NCBI GenBank assembly: GCA_028293285.1
Contig: JAQGPC010000072.1
Span: 1 to 32,917, forward strand
Source of the DNA: Pedosphaera sp.
Lineage (GTDB): Bacteria > Verrucomicrobiota > Verrucomicrobiia > Limisphaerales > Pedosphaeraceae
Direction: 5' to 3'
DNA length: 32,917 nucleotides
The stretch's first letter is position 1, and every line of letters begins with the position of its first letter. The notes under the pieces are model-generated. The model saw only the letters and a program-made list of their open reading frames with translations. It was not told the origin of the DNA and searched no databases. The position numbers and the translations under genes are program-made. Below are positions 7,385 to 15,427 of this stretch, piece after piece.

Positions 7385-8271
7385 AATGTATGCCCCGTCA
7401 ACCGCGCATAAGCATCCAGATATTTCGCTTGGGTCTTCGTCACGACATCGGCTGGCAATTGGGGAGCGGGTGGAGTTTTGTTCCAGTCGAGTGTTTCGAG
7501 ATAATCGCGGACGAATTGCTTGTCGAAACTGGGTTGACCGCGACCGGGTTGATATTGATCGGCTGGCCAGAAACGCGAAGAATCGGGCGTCAACACTTCA
7601 TCGATCAAAAGCAGCTTGCCATCGAACAAGCCAAACTCAAACTTGGTATCGGCAATAATGATGCCACGTTGACGGGCATATTCGCGGGCGATGCGGTAAA
7701 TCTTCATGCTGGCCGCGCGGGCTTGCTCGGCGATGTCGCTGCCCACGAGTTTCGCGGCTTCTTCAAAGGGAATGTTTTCATCGTGGCCAGACTCAGCCTT
7801 GGTCGCAGGAGTGAAGATGGGTTCGGGTAATTCTGAGGATTCCTTCAATCCCGCTGGCAGCTTGATGCCGCAGACCGTCTGGCGCTCCTGGTATTCCTTC
7901 CAACCGGAACCAGCGAGATAACCGCGCACGACACATTCGATGGCGAGGGGCTGGGCCTTCTTGACGATCATACAACGACGGCCCAACTGCGCCGCATAAG
8001 GCTGCAACTGTGCCGGAAGTGGATCGTCAGCCTTGGACAGTAAATGATTCGGTTGAAAGGAAGCGATCTGATTGAACCAGAAATAAGAAATCTGCGTGAG
8101 GACTTCCCCTTTGCGCGGGATGCCGTTGGGCATGATGCAATCGAAGGCGGAAATCCGGTCGGTGGCGACGAAGAGCAGACGGTCGCCGAGATCAAACACT
8201 TCACGGACCTTGCCGCTTTTAAGTTTGCGGATGCCGGGCAAATCGAGTTGGAGTAGAGGCTCGTTCAACAC
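7378..8271 (-). CDS. purC: Phosphoribosylaminoimidazole-succinocarboxamide synthase
   Basis: SAICAR synthetase condenses CAIR with aspartate using ATP in de novo purine synthesis. The 297-aa protein belongs to the longer PurC type. The N-terminal KLKSGKVREVFDLGDRLLFV and ATDRISAFD segments build the nucleotide-binding lobe. ECVVRGYLAGSGWKEY, the DTKFEFG strand and DEVLTPDSSRFWP complete the active site. All expected signature segments are present and there is no disruption. The start agrees with the family N-terminus. Other pur genes are not next to it, so it is a scattered purine gene. Its upstream spacer holds a large inverted repeat shared with the divergent epimerase gene. Confidence 0.97.
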   Translation of the reverse strand: MLNEPLLQLDLPGIRKLKSGKVREVFDLGDRLLFVATDRISAFDCIMPNGIPRKGEVLTQISYFWFNQIASFQPNHLLSKADDPLPAQLQPYAAQLGRRCMIVKKAQPLAIECVVRGYLAGSGWKEYQERQTVCGIKLPAGLKESSELPEPIFTPATKAESGHDENIPFEEAAKLVGSDIAEQARAASMKIYRIAREYARQRGIIIADTKFEFGLFDGKLLLIDEVLTPDSSRFWPADQYQPGRGQPSFDKQFVRDYLETLDWNKTPPAPQLPADVVTKTQAKYLDAYARLTGHTLG

Positions 8272-8284
8272 AAAGCAAATATGA

Positions 8285-8414
8285 AGTTCAATGCTCCAAG
8301 TTCAAAGAATAAAGTTAGGGTCCTGCTGCGTGATGCGTGTTCCGTCTTTCAACACGCACTATGCAACACGTCCCACACTCATCAATTTTACCTTTGAACT
8401 TGGAGCTTTGAACT
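8285..8414. repeat. Long inverted repeat between purC and the epimerase gene
   Basis: The arms 8285-8307 and 8392-8414 are 23 bases each and complementary with one mismatch. Both arms carry the words gctccaag and ttcaaag. The 84-base loop has its own hairpin (gcgtgtt...aacacgc). It occupies nearly all of the 156-base divergent intergenic region, so it sits over or next to both promoters. It could be a miniature palindromic element or a transcribed leader structure. Confidence 0.6.
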
Positions 8415-8427
8415 CCATTATATCCTT

Positions 8428-9390
8428 ATGAATTTCCTGGTAACGGGTGGCGCGGGGTTTATCGGTTCGCACGTGTGCGAACGATTGCTGCATTCCGGTC
8501 ATTCCGTTTGGGCCCTGGACGACCTGAATGCGTTTTACAGTCCGGCCATCAAGGAGCGGAACTTGCAGGAAATCACCGCGTTGGGCAAACCATTCACCTT
8601 TATCCTTAGCGAACTTTCAGACGTCAAGGCACTGGAGAATTTATTTAAAGAAGTGCGGATCGATCAGATCATTCATCTCGCGGCACGCGCCGGGGTGCGC
8701 TCGAGCCTGGATGAACCGGAATTTTTTCAGCAGGTCAATGTAGAAGGCACGGTCAACATTCTCGAAGCCGCCCGGCGACATGGGGTCAAAAAGATTGTGC
8801 TGGCTTCTTCCTCGTCAGTTTACGGCGTGAATAAGAAAGTGCCGTTCGCGGAGAACGATCCGGTGTTCTCGGTCATTTCTCCCTATGCTGCGAGCAAGCT
8901 GGCCTGTGAAGCGCTTGGGCATGTTTATCATTACGTTTATGGCATGGATGTAACCATGCTCCGGTTTTTCACGGTTTACGGACCGCGTCAACGGCCTGAC
9001 TTGGCGATTCACAAATACGCCAAACTCATAGCCGCTGGAAAACCAATTCCCGTCTACGGCGATGGCTCCACGGCGCGGGATTATACCTACATTAGCGACA
9101 TTGTGGATGGTGTCATCGCTTGCACCGAACGGAAGTTTGGCTACGAGATTTTTAATCTGGGCGGATCAGAGACGGTTACTTTGAGTCGTTTGATTGAATT
9201 GCTGGAGCAAGCCTTTGGCAAAAAAGCTGTCATCGAACGTCATCCGATTCAACCCGGCGACGTGCCGTTGACGTATGCCGATACCACCAAATCAAACAAG
9301 CTGCTCAACTACGCGCCCAAGGTGAAAATTGAGCAGGGGATTCCGCTGTTTGTGGATTGGTTCAAGCAGCAGGTGAAAGAAAGGCAGTAG
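8428..9390 (+). CDS. NAD-dependent sugar-nucleotide epimerase (UDP-glucuronate 4-epimerase-like)
   Basis: This is an extended short-chain dehydrogenase of 320 aa. The NAD-binding TGGAGFIG lies at residues 6-13. The catalytic pair is Tyr153 and Lys157 in SPYAASK, preceded by the Ser-rich SSSSVYG strand. YGPRQRPDLAIHK and the YGDGSTARDYTYI segment follow, both typical of UDP-hexose 4-epimerases. The early DDLNAFYSPAIKERNL resembles the UDP-glucuronate epimerase subgroup, so UDP-glucuronate to UDP-galacturonate is my best guess; UDP-glucose is the main alternative. It would supply precursors for envelope or extracellular polysaccharide. A flippase-like and a glycosyltransferase gene lie 2-4 kb downstream, but they are not in one operon. 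No clear ribosome-binding site precedes the ATG. Confidence 0.88.
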   Translation: MNFLVTGGAGFIGSHVCERLLHSGHSVWALDDLNAFYSPAIKERNLQEITALGKPFTFILSELSDVKALENLFKEVRIDQIIHLAARAGVRSSLDEPEFFQQVNVEGTVNILEAARRHGVKKIVLASSSSVYGVNKKVPFAENDPVFSVISPYAASKLACEALGHVYHYVYGMDVTMLRFFTVYGPRQRPDLAIHKYAKLIAAGKPIPVYGDGSTARDYTYISDIVDGVIACTERKFGYEIFNLGGSETVTLSRLIELLEQAFGKKAVIERHPIQPGDVPLTYADTTKSNKLLNYAPKVKIEQGIPLFVDWFKQQVKERQ

Positions 9391-9501
9391 CACTAGACGT
9401 TCACTCCAACTCCACCGAAATCCAGTAGAAATCTTTACTTCGTATCCGTGTTAGTCTCTGTCAGGCGTTGCCCTTCAATTTCACTCCAAATTTAACGAGT
9501 A

Positions 9502-10269
9502 TTTATTTTAAAAGCAGCCAACTCGTGAGAACAGTCAATCTGGACAGTCGCGCATTGCCCCTGCTAAACTAGGGACATGACGATCAAGAGAATGGACCAT
9601 GTCAGCGTCGTCGTCGACGACCTCCGAGCCGCCATCGCCTTCTTCACCGCGCTCGGCATGACGCTCGAAGGCGAGGCGCCGATCGAGGGCCCGTGGGTGG
9701 ACCGCGTCAACGGGCTCGAAAGTGTCCAAGTCGACATCGTTATGATGCGGACCCCAGATGGGCACGGGAGGGTCGAGCTGACGAAGTTTCGCAATCCAAA
9801 ACTGGTCGAGATCGAACCGGCGATCGCACCGCCGAACACGCTGGGCCTCCGGAGCGTCATGTTTACAGTCGAAAGCGTCGACGACACCGTCGCCCGCCTG
9901 CGCGCCCACGGCGCCGAACTCGTCGGCGAGGTGGCCCAGTACGAGGATAAGTACAGGCTCTGCTACATGCGAGGCCCTGCGGGCATCATCGTCGCGCTGG
10001 CCGAGGAACTCTTCTGACGCGTTCACCGCCGTTCGGGACACCGGTGGCGCCCTAGGCGCTCCTTCTACTCGATACCCTGTTTGGCAACCATCCTTCTTTC
10101 TCGCCTGCTTGTGCCGCGGTTTTGTTAGGCGCACTAAAGAACTCCTCATCCACCTCCCCTTTCGTAACCTTTAGACATGGTCAACTCGTCGGGTAGTAAA
10201 TCTACTGAGGCCTTAATAACCTATCTTAAATGCGTTTGCCGTGCTCGCGCAGACGTTTATTTTAAAAGC
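9502..10269. other. Probable acquired island carrying a VOC gene, bounded by 14-bp direct repeats
   Basis: Perfect direct repeats tttattttaaaagc lie at 9502-9515 and 10256-10269. Between them is one coding gene plus about 240 bases of non-coding DNA (10018-10255) in which I see no gene. The coding part is visibly richer in G+C and in CG-ending codons (gtc, gac, gcc) than either flank. Repeat-bounded foreign DNA suggests insertion with a target duplication or recombination between short repeats. No transposase, terminal inverted repeat or convincing integron attC was found. Confidence 0.45.
9577..10017 (+). CDS. VOC (glyoxalase/bleomycin resistance/dioxygenase) family protein
   Basis: The 146-aa protein has the two beta-alpha-beta-beta-beta modules of the VOC fold. 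Module one opens with KRMDHVSVVVDDLRAAIAFF and ends at GRVELTKF; module two opens with LRSVMFTVESVDDTVARL and ends at GIIVALAEEL. Possible metal positions are the His of MDHVSV, the Glu of RVELTKF and a Glu in the last strand, while the second-module His is replaced by Met, so the site may be incomplete. Substrate is unknown; the family covers glyoxalases, dioxygenases and resistance proteins. Codon use is strongly G/C-ending, unlike neighbours, and the protein resembles actinobacterial-style VOC proteins by my recall, consistent with transfer. The gggac before the ATG is too close to be a normal ribosome-binding site. Confidence 0.85.
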   Translation: MTIKRMDHVSVVVDDLRAAIAFFTALGMTLEGEAPIEGPWVDRVNGLESVQVDIVMMRTPDGHGRVELTKFRNPKLVEIEPAIAPPNTLGLRSVMFTVESVDDTVARLRAHGAELVGEVAQYEDKYRLCYMRGPAGIIVALAEELF

Positions 10270-10293
10270 CGGAAAGTCTCCATTTTCGGCTTT
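10265..10293 (+). promoter_or_regulatory. Stem-loop in the leader of the M20 gene
   Basis: Bases 10265-10275 pair with 10283-10293 over 11 positions with one G-T pair, around a 7-base loop (gtctcca). It begins inside the right-hand 14-bp repeat of the VOC island and lies 55 bases before the start codon at 10348. No T-run follows directly, so a leader structure is as likely as a terminator for the VOC gene. Confidence 0.35.
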
Positions 10294-10347
10294 GAACTTG
10301 CCATTTTCGAGACCATAGTCAGTCGGGTTTGGAGTATTTGAACCACC

Positions 10348-11478
10348 ATGACGCGGACACAAAAACTGCTTTCGGAATTAATCGCGCTGCCGAGCGTGAA
10401 TCCCGCGTTGCTGTCCGCGAACCATCCGCGCGCCGGCGAGAAGCGCATGGTGGATTTCCTGACAGCCACGGCGGCCAAGGCCGGCTTGGAAGTGGAACTC
10501 CGACAGGTCTTTCCCGAGCGCGCGAATCTTCTGGCGCGGCTTTTACCTTCGGGCTCGGTGCGACAACGCATTCTGCTCGCTCCTCATCTCGATACAGTAG
10601 ATATCGCCAATGAGGAACAATTAATTCCACAGGTGAAGAATGGCCGCCTTTATGGTCGAGGTGCTTGTGATACCAAGGGCTGTGTCGCTGCCATGATGAC
10701 GGCGCTCATCGAACTGGCCCATTCCAAACAACGTCCAAACGAAACAGAAATTATTTTTGTGGGTCTCGCGGATGAAGAAGCGGGGCAAGGCGGATCACAT
10801 GCGATGGCCGCCAGCGGGTTCAAGGCCGACCTGGCCATCGTGGGTGAACCGACTTGTTTGAAAGTGGTCACGGCACACAAAGGGAATCTTTGGCTCAAGC
10901 TGGAAACCCATGGCAAGGCGGCTCATGGTTCCAAGCCCGACCTGGGCAAAAATGCCGTGCATGAAATGGCACGCATTGTTGATTTGCTCGAAACGAAATA
11001 TGCCGCGCAATTGCGCCGCCGCCGTCATCGTCTGCTTCATCACGGGACTGTCAACGTCGGCACGATTCAAGGCGGCGTGCAGGCGAACATCGTGCCCGAT
11101 CATTGTTTCATCACTCTTGACCGACGCACCTTGCCCGGCGAAACCGATGCGGGGGTCCGGCACGAAATACAGAGTTTGTTGCGTCAGCATGGACTGAATG
11201 CAACGCTGGCCAATACCAAGGCGGCACTCTGTCTGCCACTGGAAACGAGTCGCAAGCTTCCCCTAGTGCGGCAATTCCTCGAGTCAGTTGGCCAGAAAAA
11301 ACCGCAGGGAGTGGATTATTTTACAGATGCATCCGTTTTGGCGCATGGCGGGATACCGAGTATTGTGTTCGGGCCGGGCGATATTGCCCAGGCGCATACG
11401 GTTGATGAATGGATTTCGTTGCAATCGCTTGAGCGAGGCAAGGATATGCTGGTTAAATATTTAAAATCCCTGCCTTGA
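10348..11478 (+). CDS. M20 family metallopeptidase/deacylase (ArgE/DapE-like)
   Basis: This 376-aa zinc-dependent amidohydrolase is of acetylornithine deacetylase or succinyl-diaminopimelate desuccinylase type. The metal site is complete: His80 and Asp82 (APHLDTV), bridging Asp108 (GRGACDTKG), general base Glu143 and ligand Glu144 (ADEEAG), Glu167 (GEPT) and His350 (AQAHTVDEW). The dimerisation lid domain lies between about residues 175 and 285 and includes GKAAHGSKP. ArgE and DapE cannot be told apart by eye, and other N-acyl amino acid hydrolases share these motifs; arginine or lysine/peptidoglycan metabolism is the likely setting. It is cytoplasmic with no signal peptide. It stands 34 bases before the flippase-like gene on the same strand, so they may be co-transcribed. 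Confidence 0.88.
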   Translation: MTRTQKLLSELIALPSVNPALLSANHPRAGEKRMVDFLTATAAKAGLEVELRQVFPERANLLARLLPSGSVRQRILLAPHLDTVDIANEEQLIPQVKNGRLYGRGACDTKGCVAAMMTALIELAHSKQRPNETEIIFVGLADEEAGQGGSHAMAASGFKADLAIVGEPTCLKVVTAHKGNLWLKLETHGKAAHGSKPDLGKNAVHEMARIVDLLETKYAAQLRRRRHRLLHHGTVNVGTIQGGVQANIVPDHCFITLDRRTLPGETDAGVRHEIQSLLRQHGLNATLANTKAALCLPLETSRKLPLVRQFLESVGQKKPQGVDYFTDASVLAHGGIPSIVFGPGDIAQAHTVDEWISLQSLERGKDMLVKYLKSLP

Positions 11479-11512
11479 ACCCACTTTTTTATTTGATAGA
11501 CTCCCCCACTTC

Positions 11513-12826
11513 ATGCTTGCAGATAAAACTAAAGAAAAGCCGCCGATGACCGAAGCCTCGCATAAATCGACCTTCTTCCGGCAAAGCGGCTGGATGATGA
11601 TTGCCACCGTCACGAGTGGCGTGTTCATGTCGCTGATCCATGGCTTTTCCAAAGTCCTGCCGGAAAACGAATACAGCGCCTTGGGCACCCTTTTTCAAGT
11701 ATTGAACTGGATGACCATTCCCGCGCTCGGCTTGCAAATGGTCTTTGCCCAGCAAGCTTCGGCAGTCATTACTGACAAGCACCGTCATCAATTGGTGGGC
11801 ACTGCCCGCAGAGTGATGTTGTGGACTTTTTGCATCTGGCTGGCGATGGCGATAATTGTTTTCTTCGGGCGAAATTACTTCATCGCCACATTGAAAATCA
11901 GCAATCCCGCCGCGCTCTGGATAACGGTCATTATCTCGCTGGTCATGTTGTGGCGGCCAATCTTTCTCGGGTTGCTGCAAGGACGGCAAAATTTCTTGTG
12001 GATGGGCTGGGCGGCGATCTTTGACGGCGTAGGCCGGGTCGTCATAGCTGGAATCATTGTTACATTTTTGCATGGCTGGGCGGCAGGCATTATGGCTGGC
12101 GCGTTGATCGGTTTAGTTTCCGCCTTAGCCACAGCCACCTGGCAGAATCGGGATCTTTTGGAGGAGCCCAGCGCATCATTCGAAGCTGGAGCGTGGTTAA
12201 AACGGGTAATGCCGTTGACGCTCGGGTTTGGGGCCAGCCAGTTTGTTTTCAGCGCCGACTTGATTGTCGTGCAAAGTCATTTCAATGAAACCGGTGACTA
12301 TGTATTTGGTGGCACCTTGGCCCGGGCTATCGTGCTTTTCACAGGACCGCTGGCAGCGGTGATGTTCTCCAAGCTGGCCCACAGTGCCGCCCGTTCGCAA
12401 AAAAACGATTTAATGGGCCTCACATTATTGGGCACAGCCGTATTGGGCAGTATGGCAGCCATCGGCTTGATGATAACCGCGCCATTGCTCATTAAGTATG
12501 GTTCCAAGCCTGAATACCGCACGATTTTGCCACTGATGTCGCTCTTTGCCTGGAGCATGGTGCCCTTGGCTGTGGCGAACGTGCTGGTGAATAATTTGAT
12601 GGCACATTCACGCTTCAAGGTTGTGCCCGCATTGGTAGCTGTGGCGATTGGCTATTGGGTGGCGCTGCAACATCATCACAGTTCCTTCAAGGAAGTCATC
12701 CAGACCCTGGGCGTTTTCAGCACCTTGTTTCTGCTCGTCTGCGTGGTGTTCACGTGGGGAGTGAAAGAGAAGGCAAAGCCGGCATTGGACGAGGAAGCTC
12801 CGCCCGTGGAACCGCTCTCCATTTAA
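11513..12826 (+). CDS. Polysaccharide biosynthesis (Wzx/MurJ-like) membrane transporter
   Basis: The 437-aa protein is hydrophobic along its length, with about 12 predicted membrane helices and short polar loops. It starts with the pattern of MOP-superfamily flippases: FFRQSGWMMIATVTSGVFMSL, then a short NEYSALGTLFQ loop. The helix LITGPL-like stretch (VLFTGPLAAVMFSKL) and late APLLIKYGSKPEY also fit lipid-linked oligosaccharide exporters. The charged tail (KEKAKPALDEEAPP) is cytoplasmic. Substrate is unknown: O-antigen or exopolysaccharide units are more likely than lipid II. ATG at 11546 is an alternative start, with aaagaaaag upstream, that drops 11 polar residues. It converges on the glycosyltransferase gene with only three bases between stop codons. 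Confidence 0.8.
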   Translation: MLADKTKEKPPMTEASHKSTFFRQSGWMMIATVTSGVFMSLIHGFSKVLPENEYSALGTLFQVLNWMTIPALGLQMVFAQQASAVITDKHRHQLVGTARRVMLWTFCIWLAMAIIVFFGRNYFIATLKISNPAALWITVIISLVMLWRPIFLGLLQGRQNFLWMGWAAIFDGVGRVVIAGIIVTFLHGWAAGIMAGALIGLVSALATATWQNRDLLEEPSASFEAGAWLKRVMPLTLGFGASQFVFSADLIVVQSHFNETGDYVFGGTLARAIVLFTGPLAAVMFSKLAHSAARSQKNDLMGLTLLGTAVLGSMAAIGLMITAPLLIKYGSKPEYRTILPLMSLFAWSMVPLAVANVLVNNLMAHSRFKVVPALVAVAIGYWVALQHHHSSFKEVIQTLGVFSTLFLLVCVVFTWGVKEKAKPALDEEAPPVEPLSI

Positions 12827-12829
12827 GCC

Positions 12830-13690
12830 TTATCCATCCTGCAGTCCGTCGCCCAAGTGATCGCTCTCCCGCTTGCCGTCGGGCGGACCGCGCAATGGTC
12901 TCGGCGCTCTCAATTTCTTATAAATCCATGCTTCCAGCGGACTGAGCGGACGCAACATCTTGTAGAACGGCGAGTAAAACAATCGAAGCCGAATCGCGGA
13001 AAGCAACATAGTCAGCGAAGTCTTGCCCAAGGTGACTTTGGAACCGATTTTGTCAGTCCATTCCGTGGGCACTTCGAGGATACTGAACCCGGCGCGTTTC
13101 AGCGAATAAAGCAGATTAATATCAAACGCCATGTCGGCGATGCGCAAGGAGGAATGGATTTTCTCAACAGCCTTGCGACGCATCAGTTTGGCACCGCATT
13201 GCGTGTCGCGAATGTGCATCCAGAATAAACCCTCGACGATAGTATGGAAGACCCGACTGGCGAATTGACGGCGACCGGATTGGGATTGATGCAGCACCGC
13301 GCCGGGCAACCAACGGGAACCAATGACACAATCCGCCTCCTGCCAGCGCTGCACAAGATCATGAAAGGCTTTCGGGCCGGTGGCACCATCGGCGTCCACG
13401 TAACCGATAAGGTCGGCAAGCGGGGCAAGTTTAAGACCTTCGATTAACGCGCCGCCTTTGCCAATCGGCTCAGAAAATTCCAATGCGCTGACGGAAGGAT
13501 ATTTATTGGCCACACCGCGCACCACGCCGATGGTATTGTCGCGGCAACCGTTGAGGACCACGACCAGTTGAAAGCGGCCGGGATAGCGATTTTGAAAATA
13601 ATCGGCAAACTCGAGCAACACCGGTTCGATCCGATGTTCCTCGTTATACGCTGGAATCAGTAGCAACAGGCTGGGCGCAGGCTGAGTCAC
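12830..13690 (-). CDS. Family 2 glycosyltransferase (dolichyl/undecaprenyl-phosphate sugar transferase-like)
   Basis: The 286-aa GT-A fold enzyme starts LLLLIPAYNEEHRIEPVL, the classic GT2 nucleotide-binding opening. Asp99-Ala-Asp101 in GYVDADGAT is the metal-binding DxD motif. Later segments (VIGSRWLPGA, RDTQCGAKLMRR, DINLLYSLKRAGFSILEVP) match the dolichyl-phosphate glucosyltransferase-type branch (ALG5/DPM1-like), which transfers sugar to a polyprenyl phosphate. No transmembrane helix is evident, but the C-terminal basic part may be membrane-associated. Donor and acceptor are unknown. The convergent flippase-like gene suggests a shared role in surface glycan assembly, though this is inferred from position only. 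Confidence 0.88.
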   Translation of the reverse strand: MTQPAPSLLLLIPAYNEEHRIEPVLLEFADYFQNRYPGRFQLVVVLNGCRDNTIGVVRGVANKYPSVSALEFSEPIGKGGALIEGLKLAPLADLIGYVDADGATGPKAFHDLVQRWQEADCVIGSRWLPGAVLHQSQSGRRQFASRVFHTIVEGLFWMHIRDTQCGAKLMRRKAVEKIHSSLRIADMAFDINLLYSLKRAGFSILEVPTEWTDKIGSKVTLGKTSLTMLLSAIRLRLFYSPFYKMLRPLSPLEAWIYKKLRAPRPLRGPPDGKRESDHLGDGLQDG

Positions 13691-13771
13691 GCGATTGAAT
13701 TACCAGAGAATCAGCGGATTGCAACACGAACCGCCAATATCCCAGACGTTTGCCCTTACCGTGCCACCGAC

Positions 13772-15223
13772 CTACTTGATATTCAACTCGCGGGTAATGC
13801 CAAATTTCTCCACCCGCTTGCGCAATGTAGCGCGGGTGATACCCAGCAGCTTGGCCGCGTGTACCTGGTTGCCCTTCGTTTCCTGTAAGGCATGAATGAT
13901 CAACTCGCGCTCGATGGCGGGAATGACCTTCAGCTTGGGATCGCGGCGGGCCCAGCGAAAGAGCGTCCGCGCAAGCGAAGCCAATTCGGTTGAACCGCTT
14001 TCTCCGGGCGTATATGTTGTCGCACTGGCAGTGGACGTGCTTTCCGCAGAACCGGGAGTAGCTATCTCAGGCGGCAGATCACCCGACAAAATCACATCGC
14101 CCTTGGCCACAACGACTGCTCGACGCATGGCGTTTTCCAGTTCGCGCACATTACCCGGCCAATGATATTTTTCCAGAAGCTTGATGGTTCCGGACGCAAT
14201 GGACTTGGGTGTGCCTTTCTGATCGCGGGCCAGCTTCTTGAGAAAATAATTTATGAGCAGACGAATGTCTTCCGGTCGCTCGCGCAACGGCGGCAGTTGG
14301 ATGCGCACGACATTCAGGCGATAAAATAAATCTTCGCGGAATTGCCGTGCCGCCACGGCTTGTTCCAGCGGCTTGTTGGTGGCGGCGATCACGCGGACAT
14401 CCACCTGAATCGGCTGGTTGCCGCCAACTCGCTCGAACGTGCCGGATTGCAACACGCGCAAAATCTTCGTCTGCGTCGCCGGCGTCATGTCGCCGATTTC
14501 ATCGAGAAAAATCGTTCCCCCATGGCACTGCTCAAATCGGCCGATGCGCTGGTTGGCCGCACTGGTGAACGCGCCACGCTCGTGGCCGAACAGTTCGCTT
14601 TCCAGCAATTGCTCGGGAATGGCGGCGCAGTTGATCGCGAGGAACGGTTGTTCGTTGCGTTCGCTGTGATGATAAATCGCACGGGCCACCAATTCCTTAC
14701 CAGTGCCGCTCTCGCCGGTAATCAGTGCGGTAACATCGGACGAAGCGAGTTGACCGATCAATTTGAAAACCTTCTGCATCGGCTCGCTGCGTCCTACGAT
14801 GCCTAATTCGTAATCTTCCGATTCGAGCAGCGGTTGATAGGAAACCACCTGCTTCATGTCGCGGGCAGTTTTGAGCGCGCCAAAAACGATTTCCTTCAAC
14901 TTGGGAACATCGAACGGTTTAAGCAGATAATCGTACGCGCCCAGCTTCATCGCTTCGATGGCGGTTTGGGTGGTGCCATAGGCGGTCATGAGGATGACCA
15001 GCAACTTGGAATCAATCTGGCGGATGCGACGGAGCGTTTCCATGCCGCTGATGCCGCCCATGCGGATATCCATGATCACGAGGTCGGGCTTGAGTTTGGG
15101 AATGAGTTTCAATCCCTCCTCGCCACTCGCCGCGGTGGTCAGTTCGATTTCCGGGGAGTCAAAGATGCGCCGGAACGAATACTGCACGTCCGCCTCATCA
15201 TCTACTAACAACAGCTTAGCCAT
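13772..15223 (-). CDS. NtrC-family sigma-54 response regulator with a GAFTSA loop
   Basis: Three domains are clear in 483 aa. The receiver domain spans residues 1-120, with the acidic pocket at Asp8/Asp9, phosphoacceptor Asp52, Thr80 and Lys102. The AAA+ domain spans about 140-375, with Walker A GESGTGKE at 170-177, Walker B Asp241-Glu242 (GGTIFLDEIGDM) and the arginine-finger region (FREDLFYRLNVV). The C-terminal Fis-type helix-turn-helix spans about 440-483 (NQVHAAKLLGITRATLRKRVEKFG). The sigma-54-contacting loop reads GAFTSA at 217-222, not the near-universal GAFTGA. The start, MAKLLLVDDE, fits the family. No histidine kinase is adjacent, so it is an orphan regulator here. It controls sigma-54 promoters; its targets are unknown. 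Confidence 0.95.
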   Translation of the reverse strand: MAKLLLVDDEADVQYSFRRIFDSPEIELTTAASGEEGLKLIPKLKPDLVIMDIRMGGISGMETLRRIRQIDSKLLVILMTAYGTTQTAIEAMKLGAYDYLLKPFDVPKLKEIVFGALKTARDMKQVVSYQPLLESEDYELGIVGRSEPMQKVFKLIGQLASSDVTALITGESGTGKELVARAIYHHSERNEQPFLAINCAAIPEQLLESELFGHERGAFTSAANQRIGRFEQCHGGTIFLDEIGDMTPATQTKILRVLQSGTFERVGGNQPIQVDVRVIAATNKPLEQAVAARQFREDLFYRLNVVRIQLPPLRERPEDIRLLINYFLKKLARDQKGTPKSIASGTIKLLEKYHWPGNVRELENAMRRAVVVAKGDVILSGDLPPEIATPGSAESTSTASATTYTPGESGSTELASLARTLFRWARRDPKLKVIPAIERELIIHALQETKGNQVHAAKLLGITRATLRKRVEKFGITRELNIK

Positions 15224-15270
15224 GCTCGATAGCCAATGTTGAATGAGTTGGCGAGAAAGTCGAATGAAAA

Positions 15271-15388
15271 TTATGCAAGCCTGCCTGCATAAAATTAACC
15301 ATGCAGATAAATAATGAACAGGTAGTTTTAACCTCTTCGTATTTGCGTTTCTGCTTTACGTGAAAGGGTTTAACTCCCACCTGTTCAT
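15271..15388. repeat. Two nested-scale inverted repeats upstream of the DUF1003 gene
   Basis: The first repeat is ttatgca/tgcataa (15271-15277 and 15286-15292). The second has 10-base perfect arms, atgaacaggt (15314-15323) and its complement at 15379-15388, with partial pairing continuing inward through ttttaacc and ggtttaa. They fill most of the spacer between the divergent NtrC-type and DUF1003 genes and could be operators or a leader hairpin. Confidence 0.45.
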
Positions 15389-15427
15389 TTCGATGCCATG
15401 AATTAGATTTTCGCAGAGGGTATGTTT

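Noticed and set aside
10079..10130. Possible integron attC site after the VOC gene (gtttggc and gttaggc words)
   Set aside because: Only one of the two words fits the core consensus and the required paired RYYYAAC site was not found; no integrase is nearby.
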